DNA of 54,030 nt from Sphingomonadaceae bacterium (GCA_947473355.1 CANJCQ010000019.1:1-54030); one strand, 5' to 3'; positions 32,484 to 45,126 are shown, numbered from the stretch's first letter. The notes: generated by a model from the letters alone, not told the origin. A program made the numbers and translations.

Positions 32484-33281
32484 CTAACCGAAAATCGCTA
32501 CCGATTGCATGCCCAAAGCGACGGCCTCGCCGTCTGTATTCCATATCTCGGTGCGATCGCTGGAAAGGCCCTGACCCGACGTGTCGCCAGTGACCCGCAT
32601 CAGCCACCAGCCATCGCGGGTTTCGATTGTCGGGGTCAGCAGATTGAGCAGCCAGGTCATCGAGCTGATCGGCGGCATCGGCCTTGGCAGCACAGCAAAG
32701 ACCCCCGGCGGCGGCGCATCGGCGCAGAGCAGCAGTTGCATGGCCAGGTCCAGCCCTTCGCGCTCCTTGGCGCGCAGCCACCAGCAGATCTCGGGCCGCG
32801 CTTCCAGTCCGCGCGGCAAGGCAAAGCGCACATCCATATGCTGAAGCAGGCGCGCCGGGCCGGGAGGCGGGTCGCGATCCGGCGCATCATCGAGCGGAAT
32901 CAGGTTGGGAACAGCCCGGCTGTATTTGAGCTGAAGCTGGTTTTCGACCGGAGCCATGAACACAAATGTCGCCGCAGTGCCGACTTCACCTCCCTGTTCA
33001 TTGGCCCGCAGCAGTTCCGCTGCGACCCACACCGCATTGCGCCCACGCCGCAACACCCGCGCCCGCGCCTCCACCGTGCCATAGACCGGCCCGACAAAGC
33101 TGACTTGTGCCGAGCGCAAGGGCGGCAAGTCCGCACCGCCCGCCAGCCGCGCCGCATGCAGCGCCAGCGCCGCTGTCAGCCCGCCATAGGCCGTGCGCCC
33201 CTGGTGCCAGTCTTCGGGAATCGCAAGCCGGAAGCCGTCGGCCAGCGGCTCGGCGGAGGCCAGCAGCTGCGCTAGGCTCAT
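32484..33281 (-). CDS. Acyl-CoA thioesterase-like protein (double hot-dog)
   Basis: This 265-residue protein matches the TesB-like thioesterase family: HQGRTAYGGLTAALALHAAR in the first hot-dog half and the GFAVLPRPMPPISSM / TSGQGLSSDRTEIWNTDGEAVALG part in the second. Its start overlaps the stop of pccA by 4 bases (ATGA), so it is coexpressed with propionyl-CoA metabolism. It may release CoA from excess propionyl- or methylmalonyl-CoA; this is inferred from context. Confidence 0.85.
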   Translation of the reverse strand: MSLAQLLASAEPLADGFRLAIPEDWHQGRTAYGGLTAALALHAARLAGGADLPPLRSAQVSFVGPVYGTVEARARVLRRGRNAVWVAAELLRANEQGGEVGTAATFVFMAPVENQLQLKYSRAVPNLIPLDDAPDRDPPPGPARLLQHMDVRFALPRGLEARPEICWWLRAKEREGLDLAMQLLLCADAPPPGVFAVLPRPMPPISSMTWLLNLLTPTIETRDGWWLMRVTGDTSGQGLSSDRTEIWNTDGEAVALGMQSVAIFG

Positions 33282-35299
33282 TCGAGTTCCAGGATCACCG
33301 CATCGACTGCAAGGCTTTCGCCTGCCTTGGCGTTGATGAGTTTCACCGTCGCGGTCTTTTCGGCGCGCAGGATGTTTTCCATCTTCATCGCCTCGACCAC
33401 CGCCAAGGGCTGCCCGGCTTCGACCTTGTCGCCGACCGCGACATTGAGCGAGACCAGCAGGCCGGGCATTGGGCAGATCAGGAAGCGCGAGAGATCTGGC
33501 GGGACCTTTTCGATCATGTGGCTGGTCAGAGGGGCGATGCGGGCGGGCAGGATCCGGACCTGATGGATCGCGCCGCGCGTAGTCATTTTCAGGCCGGTGC
33601 GGGTGGGTTCGACCTTGACCGGCAGCGAGGCGTCACCGATTTCAGCGATGACCAGCCGGTCGCCCGGGGTATATTCCATGGCGAGATCGACCGGCACGCC
33701 ATCGACGGAAATTTCGTCCTCGGCGAAGTCCACAGCGAATGTCTTGCCGCCAATCGTGATGCTCCACTCGGTCGGCGGCGGCAGGTCTTCAGCGAGCTGG
33801 CCATCGACCTGGCGGGCGCGATCAGCCCGCGCAGTGGCGATGAAGCCGGCAATCGCGGCGAGATCACCCAGCAGCGCATCGGACGTCGCCGCACCGTGGA
33901 AGCCTTCGGGATATTCCTCGGCGATGAAGCCGGTGGTGAGCTCGCCCGAGCGGAAGCGCGGGTGCTGCATGATGGCGGAAACGAAATCGATGTTGTGGCC
34001 GAGCCCTTCGATCTCGAAGCTGTCGAGCGCGGCAATCTGCTTGTCCGCAGCCTCGTCGCGGGTCTTGCCCCAGGTCACCAGCTTGGCGATCATCGGATCA
34101 TAGAACATCGAGACTTCGCCGCCCTCATAGACGCCGTCGTCAACGCGGATGCCATCGACACCGCGGCGGCCATTCTCCGCCCCATCGTCTTCCCAGCCGG
34201 GAACGGGCGGGCGATAACGCGTGAGGCGTCCGGTCGAGGGCAGGAAGCCGCGATAGGGATCTTCGGCATAGACGCGGTTCTCGATGGCCCAGCCATCGAT
34301 GCCGATATCCTTCTGGGTAAGCTTAAGCTTTTCGCCATAAGCCACGCGAATCATTTGCTCGACGAGGTCAACCCCGGTGATCGCTTCGGTCACCGGATGC
34401 TCGACCTGGAGCCGGGTATTCATCTCGAGGAAGTAGAAGCTCTCGCCGCTCGGGTCCGCGCCTGACACGATCAGTTCGACCGTTCCGGCGCTGTAATAAC
34501 CCACGGCCTTGGACAGCGCGACGCACTGCTCGCCCATCGCCTTGCGCATCTTGGGCGTGACGAACGGCGAAGGCGCTTCTTCGACCACCTTCTGGTGGCG
34601 GCGCTGGATGCTGCATTCGCGCTCGTTGAGGTATAAAATGTTGCCGTGCTTGTCGCCGAGGATCTGGATTTCGATGTGGCGCGGGTTGAGGATGAATTTC
34701 TCGATGAACACGCGGTCATCGCCGAACGAATTCAGCCCCTCGCGCTTGGTCGCCTCAAAGCCCTCGCGCACGTCCTTCTCGTCATAGGCCAGCCGCATCC
34801 CCTTGCCGCCGCCGCCGGCCGAGGCCTTCATCATCACCGGATAGCCGATCTCCGCCGCAATGCGCACCGCATGCTCGGTATCCTCGATCTCGCCGACGAA
34901 GCCGGGGACGACATTGACGCCTGCTTTCAGGGCCAGCTTCTTGCTCTCGATCTTGTCACCCATGGCAGCAATGGCGTTCACCGGCGGGCCGATGAATTCA
35001 ATGCCTTCCGCGGCCAGCGCTTCTGCGAAAGAAGTGCGCTCGGAAAGGAAGCCATAGCCCGGATGGACGGCTTCCGCGCCGGTCTGCTTGGCTGCAGCAA
35101 TGATCTTGTCGGCGATCAGGTAGCTTTCGGAAGCCGGTGACGGGCCGATATGCACGGCCTCGTCAGCCATCTTGACGAACGGCGCGCGGGCATCGGCGTC
35201 GGAATAGACCGCAACCGTCTTGATACCCATGTGGCGCGCCGTCTTGATAACCCGGCAGGCAATTTCGCCGCGATTGGCGATGAGGATTTTCTTGAACAT
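33278..35299 (-). CDS. pccA: Propionyl-CoA carboxylase alpha subunit (biotin carboxylase + BCCP)
   Basis: This 673-residue subunit has an N-terminal biotin carboxylase (ANRGEIACRV, ATP-grasp GGGGKGMR, NTRLQVEHPVTE), a middle BT domain, and a C-terminal biotinyl domain with the acceptor Lys in EAMKMENIL. It carboxylates biotin for transfer to propionyl-CoA by PccB. The similar acetyl- and methylcrotonyl-CoA enzymes cannot be excluded by sequence, but pccB, mce and mutase genes nearby support propionyl-CoA. The beta subunit is 5.5 kb upstream. Confidence 0.92.
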   Translation of the reverse strand: MFKKILIANRGEIACRVIKTARHMGIKTVAVYSDADARAPFVKMADEAVHIGPSPASESYLIADKIIAAAKQTGAEAVHPGYGFLSERTSFAEALAAEGIEFIGPPVNAIAAMGDKIESKKLALKAGVNVVPGFVGEIEDTEHAVRIAAEIGYPVMMKASAGGGGKGMRLAYDEKDVREGFEATKREGLNSFGDDRVFIEKFILNPRHIEIQILGDKHGNILYLNERECSIQRRHQKVVEEAPSPFVTPKMRKAMGEQCVALSKAVGYYSAGTVELIVSGADPSGESFYFLEMNTRLQVEHPVTEAITGVDLVEQMIRVAYGEKLKLTQKDIGIDGWAIENRVYAEDPYRGFLPSTGRLTRYRPPVPGWEDDGAENGRRGVDGIRVDDGVYEGGEVSMFYDPMIAKLVTWGKTRDEAADKQIAALDSFEIEGLGHNIDFVSAIMQHPRFRSGELTTGFIAEEYPEGFHGAATSDALLGDLAAIAGFIATARADRARQVDGQLAEDLPPPTEWSITIGGKTFAVDFAEDEISVDGVPVDLAMEYTPGDRLVIAEIGDASLPVKVEPTRTGLKMTTRGAIHQVRILPARIAPLTSHMIEKVPPDLSRFLICPMPGLLVSLNVAVGDKVEAGQPLAVVEAMKMENILRAEKTATVKLINAKAGESLAVDAVILELE

Positions 35300-35318
35300 T
35301 ATTTGATCGTCTTTCTCG

Positions 35319-35600
35319 TCATACTCTATCGAAGTAGCGCCAATCGCCTACTTCCTCGCCGTTGAAATAATTTCCTTCAGCAGCCGGTGAGCCATCATCG
35401 TGGAAGTCTTTCCAAAAGCCGTGTTCACTTCCATGAACGTAAGTGCCCTCTGAGGCTAAATTACCATTGGGATGGTAGGAAAAGAATGGTCCGTGCCTGA
35501 TCCAACCCACACCATCATCCGACAAATACCGAGCGTATCGATATTGCACGACCCCACTTTCGAAGAGAACTTCAGCGACATTGACTGTATCGTCAGTCAC
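35319..35600 (-). CDS. MORN-like repeat protein, 93 residues
   Basis: This small soluble protein has YwqK/MORN-like turns (GPFFSYHPNGNLASEGTYVHGSEHGFWKDFHDDGSPAAEGNYFNGEEVGDWRYF). Such repeats mediate protein or lipid contacts, and some belong to toxin immunity systems. It lies between vapC and pccA; its base use is a little more AT-rich than that of its neighbours, which suggests later acquisition. The function is unknown. Confidence 0.75.
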   Translation of the reverse strand: MTDDTVNVAEVLFESGVVQYRYARYLSDDGVGWIRHGPFFSYHPNGNLASEGTYVHGSEHGFWKDFHDDGSPAAEGNYFNGEEVGDWRYFDRV

Positions 35601-35619
35601 TGCATCGCCTCCAGCTTCT

Positions 35620-35710
35620 CGTCACCCTGAACATGTTTCAGGGTCCATCGCACCCCAAGCACGGACGGCGCATGGGGAGAAATGGATGCTGAAACAAGTT
35701 CAGCATGACG
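35620..35710. repeat. Dispersed palindromic repeat, copy 1
   Basis: This copy has CGTCACCCTGAAC-type left arm (35,620-35,648) and inverted right arm (about 35,681-35,710, ending CATGACG), with differences between the arms. A second, perfect copy is at 44,981-45,120. It sits between the MORN-like gene and vapC and has no coding potential. Confidence 0.8.
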
Positions 35711-35724
35711 GTTGCCAGACCAGA

Positions 35725-36117
35725 TCATGCAACCTTCGCCAAACCTGCATGGGCAAAATCGTCGCCCTTGTAGAGCAACGCCTCGCCCCTCTCCATCGTC
35801 AGCGCATAAGCAAAGCAATCGCCGAAATTCAGCTGTGCGGGATGGCCGCTGCCTTTGCCGAAATCGCGATAGGCCTGGCGTGCAATGCGGGCTTGTTCGG
35901 CAGTTACTGGGGCAACTTCGATTTCCAATTCCTGCATCAGAGCGTCGAGGCGCGCGCTTGTTATCGGATCACGTTCCCCGTCGATGACAATTCCCGCCTC
36001 AAGGTAATTGGCCGAAGAGAGTATTGCACCTCCGGCATCGATCACGCTCGAAGCAAAAGCCTCAGCCTCCGGTTCACTCCAAAGCATCGCGACAATTGCC
36101 GACGTATCCACGATCAT
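35725..36117 (-). CDS. vapC: VapC-type PIN-domain ribonuclease toxin
   Basis: This 130-residue toxin has the PIN acidic residues: Asp4 in MIVDTSAI, Glu in NYLEAG, and Asp in NFGDCFAYAL with a further Asp in YKGDDF. It cuts RNA (often initiator tRNA) when freed from VapB. It overlaps the antitoxin gene by 4 bases (ATGA). Confidence 0.92.
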   Translation of the reverse strand: MIVDTSAIVAMLWSEPEAEAFASSVIDAGGAILSSANYLEAGIVIDGERDPITSARLDALMQELEIEVAPVTAEQARIARQAYRDFGKGSGHPAQLNFGDCFAYALTMERGEALLYKGDDFAHAGLAKVA

Positions 36118-36365
36118 TTTGGCAGGCCCAAATCGTCATAAAGTAGTTCGCCGTGATCGATAGCAAGAGTTTCCGGACTTAATCGAGCTGCGGTGTCTCG
36201 GCACAAAGCCATGACTCGCTCCAGCTTCTCCGCCTTTGTCAACTCCCGCTTGCGCGCGCGCAGAGCATCAAGAACGGCCTGGGTGAGGCTTACGCCCTCT
36301 TTCTGAGCCAGCTCCGTGGCGATGGCAAACGCTTCCGCGTTTTTTATGTTCATCTGCACGCCCAT
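36114..36365 (-). CDS. vapB: VapB-type antitoxin (Rv0623/PSK family)
   Basis: This 83-residue protein has the N-terminal DNA-binding MNIKNAEAFAIATELAQKEGVSLTQAVLDALRARK and a C-terminal toxin-binding part (DHGELLYDDLGLPK), as in the Rv0623-type antitoxins. AAAGG lies 7 bases before the ATG at 36365; an internal ATG at 36353 is also possible. A dyad (36,378-36,402) lies in the promoter. Confidence 0.9.
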   Translation of the reverse strand: MGVQMNIKNAEAFAIATELAQKEGVSLTQAVLDALRARKRELTKAEKLERVMALCRDTAARLSPETLAIDHGELLYDDLGLPK

Positions 36366-36377
36366 ATTTCTGCCTTT

Positions 36378-36402
36378 CTACCATATATGTGCACCATAGT
36401 AG
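36378..36402 (-). promoter_or_regulatory. vapBC operator-like dyad
   Basis: CTACCATATATGTGCACCATAGTAG has inverted CTAC/GTAG ends and two CCAT elements, 13 bases before the vapB start. It fits autoregulation by the VapBC complex. Confidence 0.5.
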
Positions 36403-36431
36403 AAAATTATCAAGAAGGCAATCGCCTGTCA

Positions 36432-36814
36432 TCAGTTGTCCGTTTCCACCAATTCCTTAAGCTGCCCGATCCGCTCGCGCGTCAGCCGCGCCATGCACAG
36501 GCTGTGCACCATCGGCGCGCCGGAGCCGCCGCGCATTTCGAAACTTTCGAGCAGGCATTGCTGGCTGCGCCAGGCCAGCCAGCCGCGCTGGCCCGCAAGC
36601 AGCGTGTCGAAATAGCCGGGGTCCTTGTCGTAGCTCCGGTCGATCCCGCGATCGTTGGCCTTCATCGCGTCGGCGGTGATTTTCCACTGCCGGTTGAGCT
36701 CGGCATCGATGCGCTGGAACTCTTCGAGAAGGCACATGTTCATCGGCTGCTGCGGCAGATCGCCGCAGTCTTGCTGATGGGCCGGTGCGGCGGCCATCAA
36801 GAGCAGTGCTGCGA

Positions 36815-36818
<4 letters not shown>
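36432..36818 (-). CDS. LprI-like (DUF1311) exported protein
   Basis: This 128-residue protein starts at a GTG that overlaps the mutase stop (GTGA). It has a short hydrophobic export signal ([15 protein letters not shown]) and a DUF1311-like cysteine-rich helical domain ([30 protein letters not shown]). The LprI family includes lysozyme inhibitors. Coupling to the mutase gene is probably only operonic. Confidence 0.75.
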
Positions 36819-38950
<2,132 letters not shown>

Positions 38951-38954
38951 AATT

Positions 38955-39104
38955 CTCTACCTCTTGCTCCTCCCCCCTCGCGGGGGGGGATACGAAGGCT
39001 TGGCAACTTGTTGCCTCGCCGAAGTTGGAGAGGGGGCGGCCCCCTCTCCCTCCCACCACTGTGTGGCGGGCCCCTCCCTCTCCCGCAAGGGGAGAGGGGC
39101 TTGA
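38955..39104. repeat. GC-rich hairpin element between mce and scpA
   Basis: The stretch holds several polypurine/polypyrimidine palindromes, such as CCTCTCCC-GCAA-GGGGAGAGG near 39,080-39,100, and a CCCCCTCGCGGGGGGG run near 38,973. It is non-coding, separates two operon genes, and resembles the repeat type at 49,612-49,720. Confidence 0.6.
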
Positions 39105-39106
39105 AA

Positions 39107-39544
39107 CTAGTGCGCGCCTTTTGGCGTTTCCATGATCTCGGTCAGTTGCCCGCCCATGTCCTTTGGGTGGACGAAGAAAATCAGCGTGCCGTGGGCACCA
39201 ATGCGGGGCTCGCCGAGAACGCGCTTGCCGAGGCCTTCGAACCAGGCCTTGGCCACGTGAATATCGGGCACTTCGTAACAGATGTGGTGCTGGCCGCCCA
39301 AAGGGTTCTTCTCGAGCCACTTGCCGACGGCTGAGTCTGCCGCGGTCGGCTGGAGCAGTTCGATCTGGGTGCCCGCTGTGCCGCCTTCACCTGGGGTATT
39401 GACGAAGCAGACGCTGACCTGCTGCGATTCCAGCACGAAGGGCTCGGAGATGTCTGTCGCGCCCATGACATCGCGGTAAAAGGCAATCGAAGCGTCAAGA
39501 TCGGGCGTGGCGACGCCGATGTGGTTGAGGCGGCCCAATTTCAT
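39107..39544 (-). CDS. mce: Methylmalonyl-CoA epimerase
   Basis: This 145-residue VOC-fold enzyme converts (S)- to (R)-methylmalonyl-CoA. It has LNHIGVATPDLDASIAFY with the metal-ligand His8, GGQHHICYEVPDI and C-terminal QLTEIMETP with ligand Glu. The ATG at 39544 overlaps the thiolase stop by 4 bases, so the genes are cotranscribed. Confidence 0.93.
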   Translation of the reverse strand: MKLGRLNHIGVATPDLDASIAFYRDVMGATDISEPFVLESQQVSVCFVNTPGEGGTAGTQIELLQPTAADSAVGKWLEKNPLGGQHHICYEVPDIHVAKAWFEGLGKRVLGEPRIGAHGTLIFFVHPKDMGGQLTEIMETPKGAH

Positions 39545-40761
39545 TCTGCCGCCTCCGCATATTCGACAACCGCATCGACATTCTCGATAATCAGCGCGAT
39601 GCCCTGCCCGCCGCCGATGCACATGGTCATCAGGGCATAGCGCCCGCCGATGCGCTTGAGCTCATAGATCGCCTTGACCGTCAGGATCGTGCCCGTCGCG
39701 CCGACGGGGTGGCCGAGCGAGATCCCTGAGCCATTGGGGTTGAGCTTGTCGCGATCGAAGCCCAGTTCCTTGGCGACGGCCAGTGCCTGGGCGGCGAAAG
39801 CCTCGTTGGCCTCGATCACGTCCATGTCTTCGAGCTTGAGCCCGGCGCGCTTGAGCGCAATCGGCACGGCCTTGATCGGCCCCTCGCCCATATATTCGGG
39901 CTCGACCCCGGCATAACCCCAGGAAACGATACGGGCCATCGGAACGAGGCCGCGCTTGGTCACTTCCTCGCCGGTCGCCAACACCACGGCGGCGGCGCCG
40001 TCGTTGATGCCGGAGCTGTTAGCAGCAGTGACCGAACCATCTTCCTTGAACATCGGCTTCAGCGCGGATACCGATTCAAAGGTGGTATCGGCGCGGACAT
40101 GCTCGTCAGTGTCGAAGGTGACGGTACCCTTGCGGGTCTTGATTTCGATCGGGAGGATCTGCTCCTTGAAGCGGCCCTCGGCAATGGCGCGGGCAGCGCG
40201 CAGATGGCCGTCGACGGCCAGTTCATCCTGCTGCTTGCGGGTCACCTGATGGCGCGTCGCGACGTTTTCGGCAGTAATCGCCATGTGGATCTCATAGATC
40301 GGATCATGCAGCCCTTCGACCAGCGCATCGAGCAGCACCGAATTGCCCAGCCGCTTGCCCCAGCGCGCTTCGAGATCGTGATAGGGCACGTTGGACATCG
40401 ATTCCGCGCCGCCCGCAACCGTGATCCCCGCCTCGCCCAGCTTCATCAGCTGAACGCAGGAAATGATCGACTGCACGCCCGAACCGCACAGCCGGTTGAG
40501 CGTCAGCGCCGGGGTCGAAACCGGAATATCGGCCTTGAGCATGGCGACGCGGGCCATGAACTGGTCCTTGGGGCCGGTCTGCATGACCTGGCCCATGATC
40601 ACATGCTCGACGTCGGCGGGAGCCACATGAGCGCGCTTGAGCGCCTCGCTGATAACCTGCGCGCCAAGATCGGCGGGGCGGAAGGGTTTCAGCGAGCCGC
40701 CGAACGAGCCGATGGCCGTGCGCACGGCGCTGACGATGTAGATGTCGGGGTGGTTGGTCAT
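39541..40761 (-). CDS. Acetyl-CoA C-acetyltransferase (thiolase)
   Basis: This 406-residue thiolase has the acyl-accepting Cys92 in LNRLCGSGVQS, GHPVGATG with the catalytic His, and the second Cys in MCIGGGQG. It may make acetoacetyl-CoA or cleave a 3-ketoacyl-CoA. The operon with mce and the mutase suggests a role in propionyl-CoA-producing degradation. Substrate length cannot be told from the sequence. Confidence 0.93.
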   Translation of the reverse strand: MTNHPDIYIVSAVRTAIGSFGGSLKPFRPADLGAQVISEALKRAHVAPADVEHVIMGQVMQTGPKDQFMARVAMLKADIPVSTPALTLNRLCGSGVQSIISCVQLMKLGEAGITVAGGAESMSNVPYHDLEARWGKRLGNSVLLDALVEGLHDPIYEIHMAITAENVATRHQVTRKQQDELAVDGHLRAARAIAEGRFKEQILPIEIKTRKGTVTFDTDEHVRADTTFESVSALKPMFKEDGSVTAANSSGINDGAAAVVLATGEEVTKRGLVPMARIVSWGYAGVEPEYMGEGPIKAVPIALKRAGLKLEDMDVIEANEAFAAQALAVAKELGFDRDKLNPNGSGISLGHPVGATGTILTVKAIYELKRIGGRYALMTMCIGGGQGIALIIENVDAVVEYAEAAE

Positions 40762-40779
40762 GATCTCTGCTGCTTCCAG

Positions 40780-42306
<1,527 letters not shown>

Positions 42307-42370
42307 AGGCGCTGGATTCCCTGTTGCAGGTGCGAACGCCTAGGCGCGCGGGGGTGGCAGCGTCAATAGG

Positions 42371-42390
42371 GTTTAATCGTGCGGTTAAAC
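42371..42390 (-). promoter_or_regulatory. Operator-like palindrome before pccB
   Basis: GTTTAA and TTAAAC, with an 8-base spacer whose CG-TG-CG centre is also nearly symmetric, form a dyad 65-84 bases upstream of the pccB start. It looks like a site for a dimeric regulator of propionate genes. Confidence 0.5.
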
Positions 42391-42414
42391 GGCTCTCTGC
42401 CCTGTGGCTCCCCA

Positions 42415-42444
42415 GTGACCAGGGCGTGACCAGGGCGTGACCAC
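42415..42444. repeat. 11-bp tandem repeat in the pccB-acyltransferase gap
   Basis: GTGACCAGGGC occurs at 42,415-42,425 and 42,426-42,436, and GTGACCACGGG follows. The 11-base period equals one helical turn, so sites on one DNA face could bind a regulator. Confidence 0.5.
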
Positions 42445-42497
42445 GGGGGCGAAAAAGCTAATGATTTAGTAACCAACAATTTCTACACCCTGTAAAC

Positions 42498-43586
42498 ATG
42501 GACAAAGCGCCCTTCATAACCCGGCCCATGTCGATCGCGCTCGACGCCGTGCGCGCACTCGCCGCCTTCGCGGTGCTGTTTGGCCACACCATGCAGATCA
42601 CCGTCTACAACGGCTATTTCCCCTACTGGTTCGTGCTCCAGCACAATGCAGTGCTGATTTTCTTTGTCCTGTCCGGGCTGGTCATCGCGACCACGGCGGG
42701 CAAGGCCGGCGCCAGCCTGACCAGCTATGCCATTGCCCGCGCCGCGCGGATTCTGCCCGTAGCGCTTCCTGCGGTGCTGTTTTCGGTGGCAGTTGAATGG
42801 TATGTGACCGCGGGCCAGCTGCATGGCCTCGCGCCCTGGCTCGTGCTGCGCAATGCGCTGTTTTCCGGGCTGTTTCTGAGCGAGAGCTTCGGCACCGGCC
42901 TGCCGGGCAATCCGCCCTTCTGGTCGCTGTGCTACGAAGTGTGGTTCTACGTGCTGTTCGGCGCGGCATTCTATCTGCGCGGACGGACCCGGCTGGTCTG
43001 TGTTGCCTTGCTGGCCCTGCTGGCGGGCCCCAATGTCCTGCTGCTGCTGCCTGCCTGGCTGGCCGGTGTCTGGGTCGCCAAGACCAATATGTGGCGCCGC
43101 ATGTCGCGCCCGGCTGCCTGGCTTTTCGCCTTGCTGGGCCTGATCGGTGTTCCGCTGGCGGTTCCCTATGCGCAAAAGCTTTCGGCATCACTGAACGCCG
43201 TGGCGCCGTGGAATCTCCACTATTCCGAATTCGCCTTCAGCGACTGGTTCGTTGCTGCGTCTGTGGCGGTCTTCTTTGTCGCGCTGCGCCGGCTGATCGG
43301 CGCGGAAGGGCGGCTGCTGATCGCGCTGCAGCGGCCGATCCGCTATTTCGCTGGCATGTCGTTCACGCTCTACCTGCTGCACTGGCCGCTGATTACCCTG
43401 CTCGACCATTGGGGCATTGAGCCGATGGCTGGCGGTCTGGGCGTTGCCGCCTATCTCGCCATGATTGTCGCGATCTGCGCGCTGATTGCCCACTTTACCG
43501 AGCACAAGCGCGACACGGTGCGCGGCTGGCTGGAACGGCTGGCCGGGACGGGGCGCGGCTCCAGCGCGACGCCTGTCGCCGCCTGA
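42498..43586 (+). CDS. Acyltransferase_3 (OafA-like) membrane protein
   Basis: This 362-residue protein has about ten hydrophobic segments and the N-terminal LDAVRALAAFAVLFGHTMQ signature with the conserved His of acyltransferase_3 proteins. These transfer acyl groups to sugars or peptidoglycan at the inner membrane. The acceptor is unknown. Its stop abuts the convergent gor stop directly. Confidence 0.9.
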   Translation: MDKAPFITRPMSIALDAVRALAAFAVLFGHTMQITVYNGYFPYWFVLQHNAVLIFFVLSGLVIATTAGKAGASLTSYAIARAARILPVALPAVLFSVAVEWYVTAGQLHGLAPWLVLRNALFSGLFLSESFGTGLPGNPPFWSLCYEVWFYVLFGAAFYLRGRTRLVCVALLALLAGPNVLLLLPAWLAGVWVAKTNMWRRMSRPAAWLFALLGLIGVPLAVPYAQKLSASLNAVAPWNLHYSEFAFSDWFVAASVAVFFVALRRLIGAEGRLLIALQRPIRYFAGMSFTLYLLHWPLITLLDHWGIEPMAGGLGVAAYLAMIVAICALIAHFTEHKRDTVRGWLERLAGTGRGSSATPVAA

Positions 43587-44933
43587 TCAGCGCATCAGCA
43601 CCAGTTCTTCCGCCATGGAGGGATGCAGCGCCATGGTGTCATCGAAATCCGCCTTGGTCAGCCCGGCCTTGACCGCAATCGCCGCCGCCTGAAGAATTTC
43701 CGGCGCTTCCGGGCCGATCATGTGGACGCCAAGCACCTTGTCAGAGGCGGCATCGACCACCAGCTTGTAAAGCCCGCGTTCGGCCTTCGCCGAGAACATG
43801 TTCTTCATCGGCCGGAAATCGGAGGTGAACACCTTGATCTGGAGGAACGCGCCGCGCGCCTGCTCCTCGGTCATGCCGACACCGGCCAGCGGCGGCTGCG
43901 AGAAGACGGCGCTGGGAATATTGCCATAGTCGATGGTGCGCGGGGTTCCGCCGAATACAGTATCGGCAAAGGCATGCCCTTCGCGGATCGCCACTGGGGT
44001 AAGCTGCACTCGGTCGGTGACATCGCCGACAGCATAGATGCTGGGGCAGCTTGTGGCGTTATAATCGTCCACCGGCACTTCGCCAGTTGCGCCAAGCACG
44101 ATGCCGGCGCTGTCCAGTCCGAGGCCTATGGTATTGGGGCGGCGGCCAGTGGCGACCAGCACCACATCGGCGCCCATGGCATCATGGCCCTTGGTGGTGA
44201 CCGCGAAGCTCCCGTCATCCAGCTTCTCGACCCGTTCAAGCGGGCTGTTGAAGCGGTAATCGATGCCGCGCGCCATGGTGATCTGAAGCAGACGGTCACG
44301 CAGGGCCTGTTCATAGCCGCGCAGGATCTGGTCGCTGCGGTTGACCACGGTGACCTGGCAGCCGAGCGCATTGAAGATGCCGGCAAATTCGAGCGCAATA
44401 TAGCCTGCGCCCTGGATCACCACGCGGCGCGGCAAAATGGGAAGATCGAACACTTCGTTCGAGGTGATGCAATGTTCGTTGCCGGCAAAGTCCGGCATGA
44501 CCGGCCATGCACCGGTGGCGACAAGAATGTATTTCGCAGTGATCTCGCGGCCCGAGGCCAGCCGGACCTGGTTCGGCCCGGTGACCACGGCGCGCTCGTG
44601 AAAGTGATCGACCTTGTTGTTGTCGAGCGTCGTGGTGTAGGCCTTTTCCAGCCGGTCGACATCGCGCGCAACAAAATCTCGCAGGGTGCCCCAGTCGAAG
44701 CTCATCTCGCCCAGTGTCCAGCCGAACTGCGCGGCATCGTCCAGCGCGTGGGCAAAGTCCGAGCCATAGACCAGCAGCTTCTTGGGCACGCAGCCGCGGA
44801 TCACGCAGGTCCCGCCGATGCGGAACTCTTCGGCGACGGCAACCCGCGCGCCGTGCGAAGCGGCAATCCGGCTGGCGCGCACGCCGCCCGAGCCAGCGCC
44901 GATGACGAAGAGGTCGTATTCGTAGTCTGGCAT
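43587..44933 (-). CDS. gor: Glutathione-disulfide reductase
   Basis: This 448-residue flavoprotein has the FAD site GAGSGGVRASR (13-22), the redox-active Cys43/Cys48 in GGTCVIRGCVPKK, an NADPH site (GAGYIALEFAGIF) and the C-terminal LHPSMAEE that carries the catalytic His of the partner subunit. It keeps glutathione reduced. AGGAG lies before the ATG at 44933. Confidence 0.93.
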   Translation of the reverse strand: MPDYEYDLFVIGAGSGGVRASRIAASHGARVAVAEEFRIGGTCVIRGCVPKKLLVYGSDFAHALDDAAQFGWTLGEMSFDWGTLRDFVARDVDRLEKAYTTTLDNNKVDHFHERAVVTGPNQVRLASGREITAKYILVATGAWPVMPDFAGNEHCITSNEVFDLPILPRRVVIQGAGYIALEFAGIFNALGCQVTVVNRSDQILRGYEQALRDRLLQITMARGIDYRFNSPLERVEKLDDGSFAVTTKGHDAMGADVVLVATGRRPNTIGLGLDSAGIVLGATGEVPVDDYNATSCPSIYAVGDVTDRVQLTPVAIREGHAFADTVFGGTPRTIDYGNIPSAVFSQPPLAGVGMTEEQARGAFLQIKVFTSDFRPMKNMFSAKAERGLYKLVVDAASDKVLGVHMIGPEAPEILQAAAIAVKAGLTKADFDDTMALHPSMAEELVLMR

Positions 44934-44980
44934 TGGGGGCTCCTGTTGCGGATGGAGCATATGAACCAACCTATCCTACC

Positions 44981-45120
44981 CGTCACCCTGAACTTGTTTC
45001 AGGGTCCATTGTGCCGCCCGCTCTGCAATTGCCGGAGCGGTGCTGAGCGGGAGGTTTGCGCTATTCCTGCGCTGGCGGGATTGGCCGAGAAATGGACCCT
45101 GAAACAAGTTCAGGGTGACG
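44981..45120. repeat. Dispersed palindromic repeat, copy 2 (30-bp perfect arms)
   Basis: The first 30 bases (44,981-45,010, starting CGTCACCCTGAACTTG) and the last 30 (45,091-45,120) are perfect inverted repeats around an 80-base non-coding core. Copy 1 at 35,620-35,710 has the same arms with changes. This fits a small non-autonomous mobile or REP-like element. Confidence 0.88.
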
Positions 45121-45126
45121 AATTTT

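Noticed and set aside
38951..39106. Possible cobalamin riboswitch before the B12-dependent mutase
   Set aside because: The gap holds GC-rich hairpins but no B12-box-like sequence, and it is an operon-internal gap.
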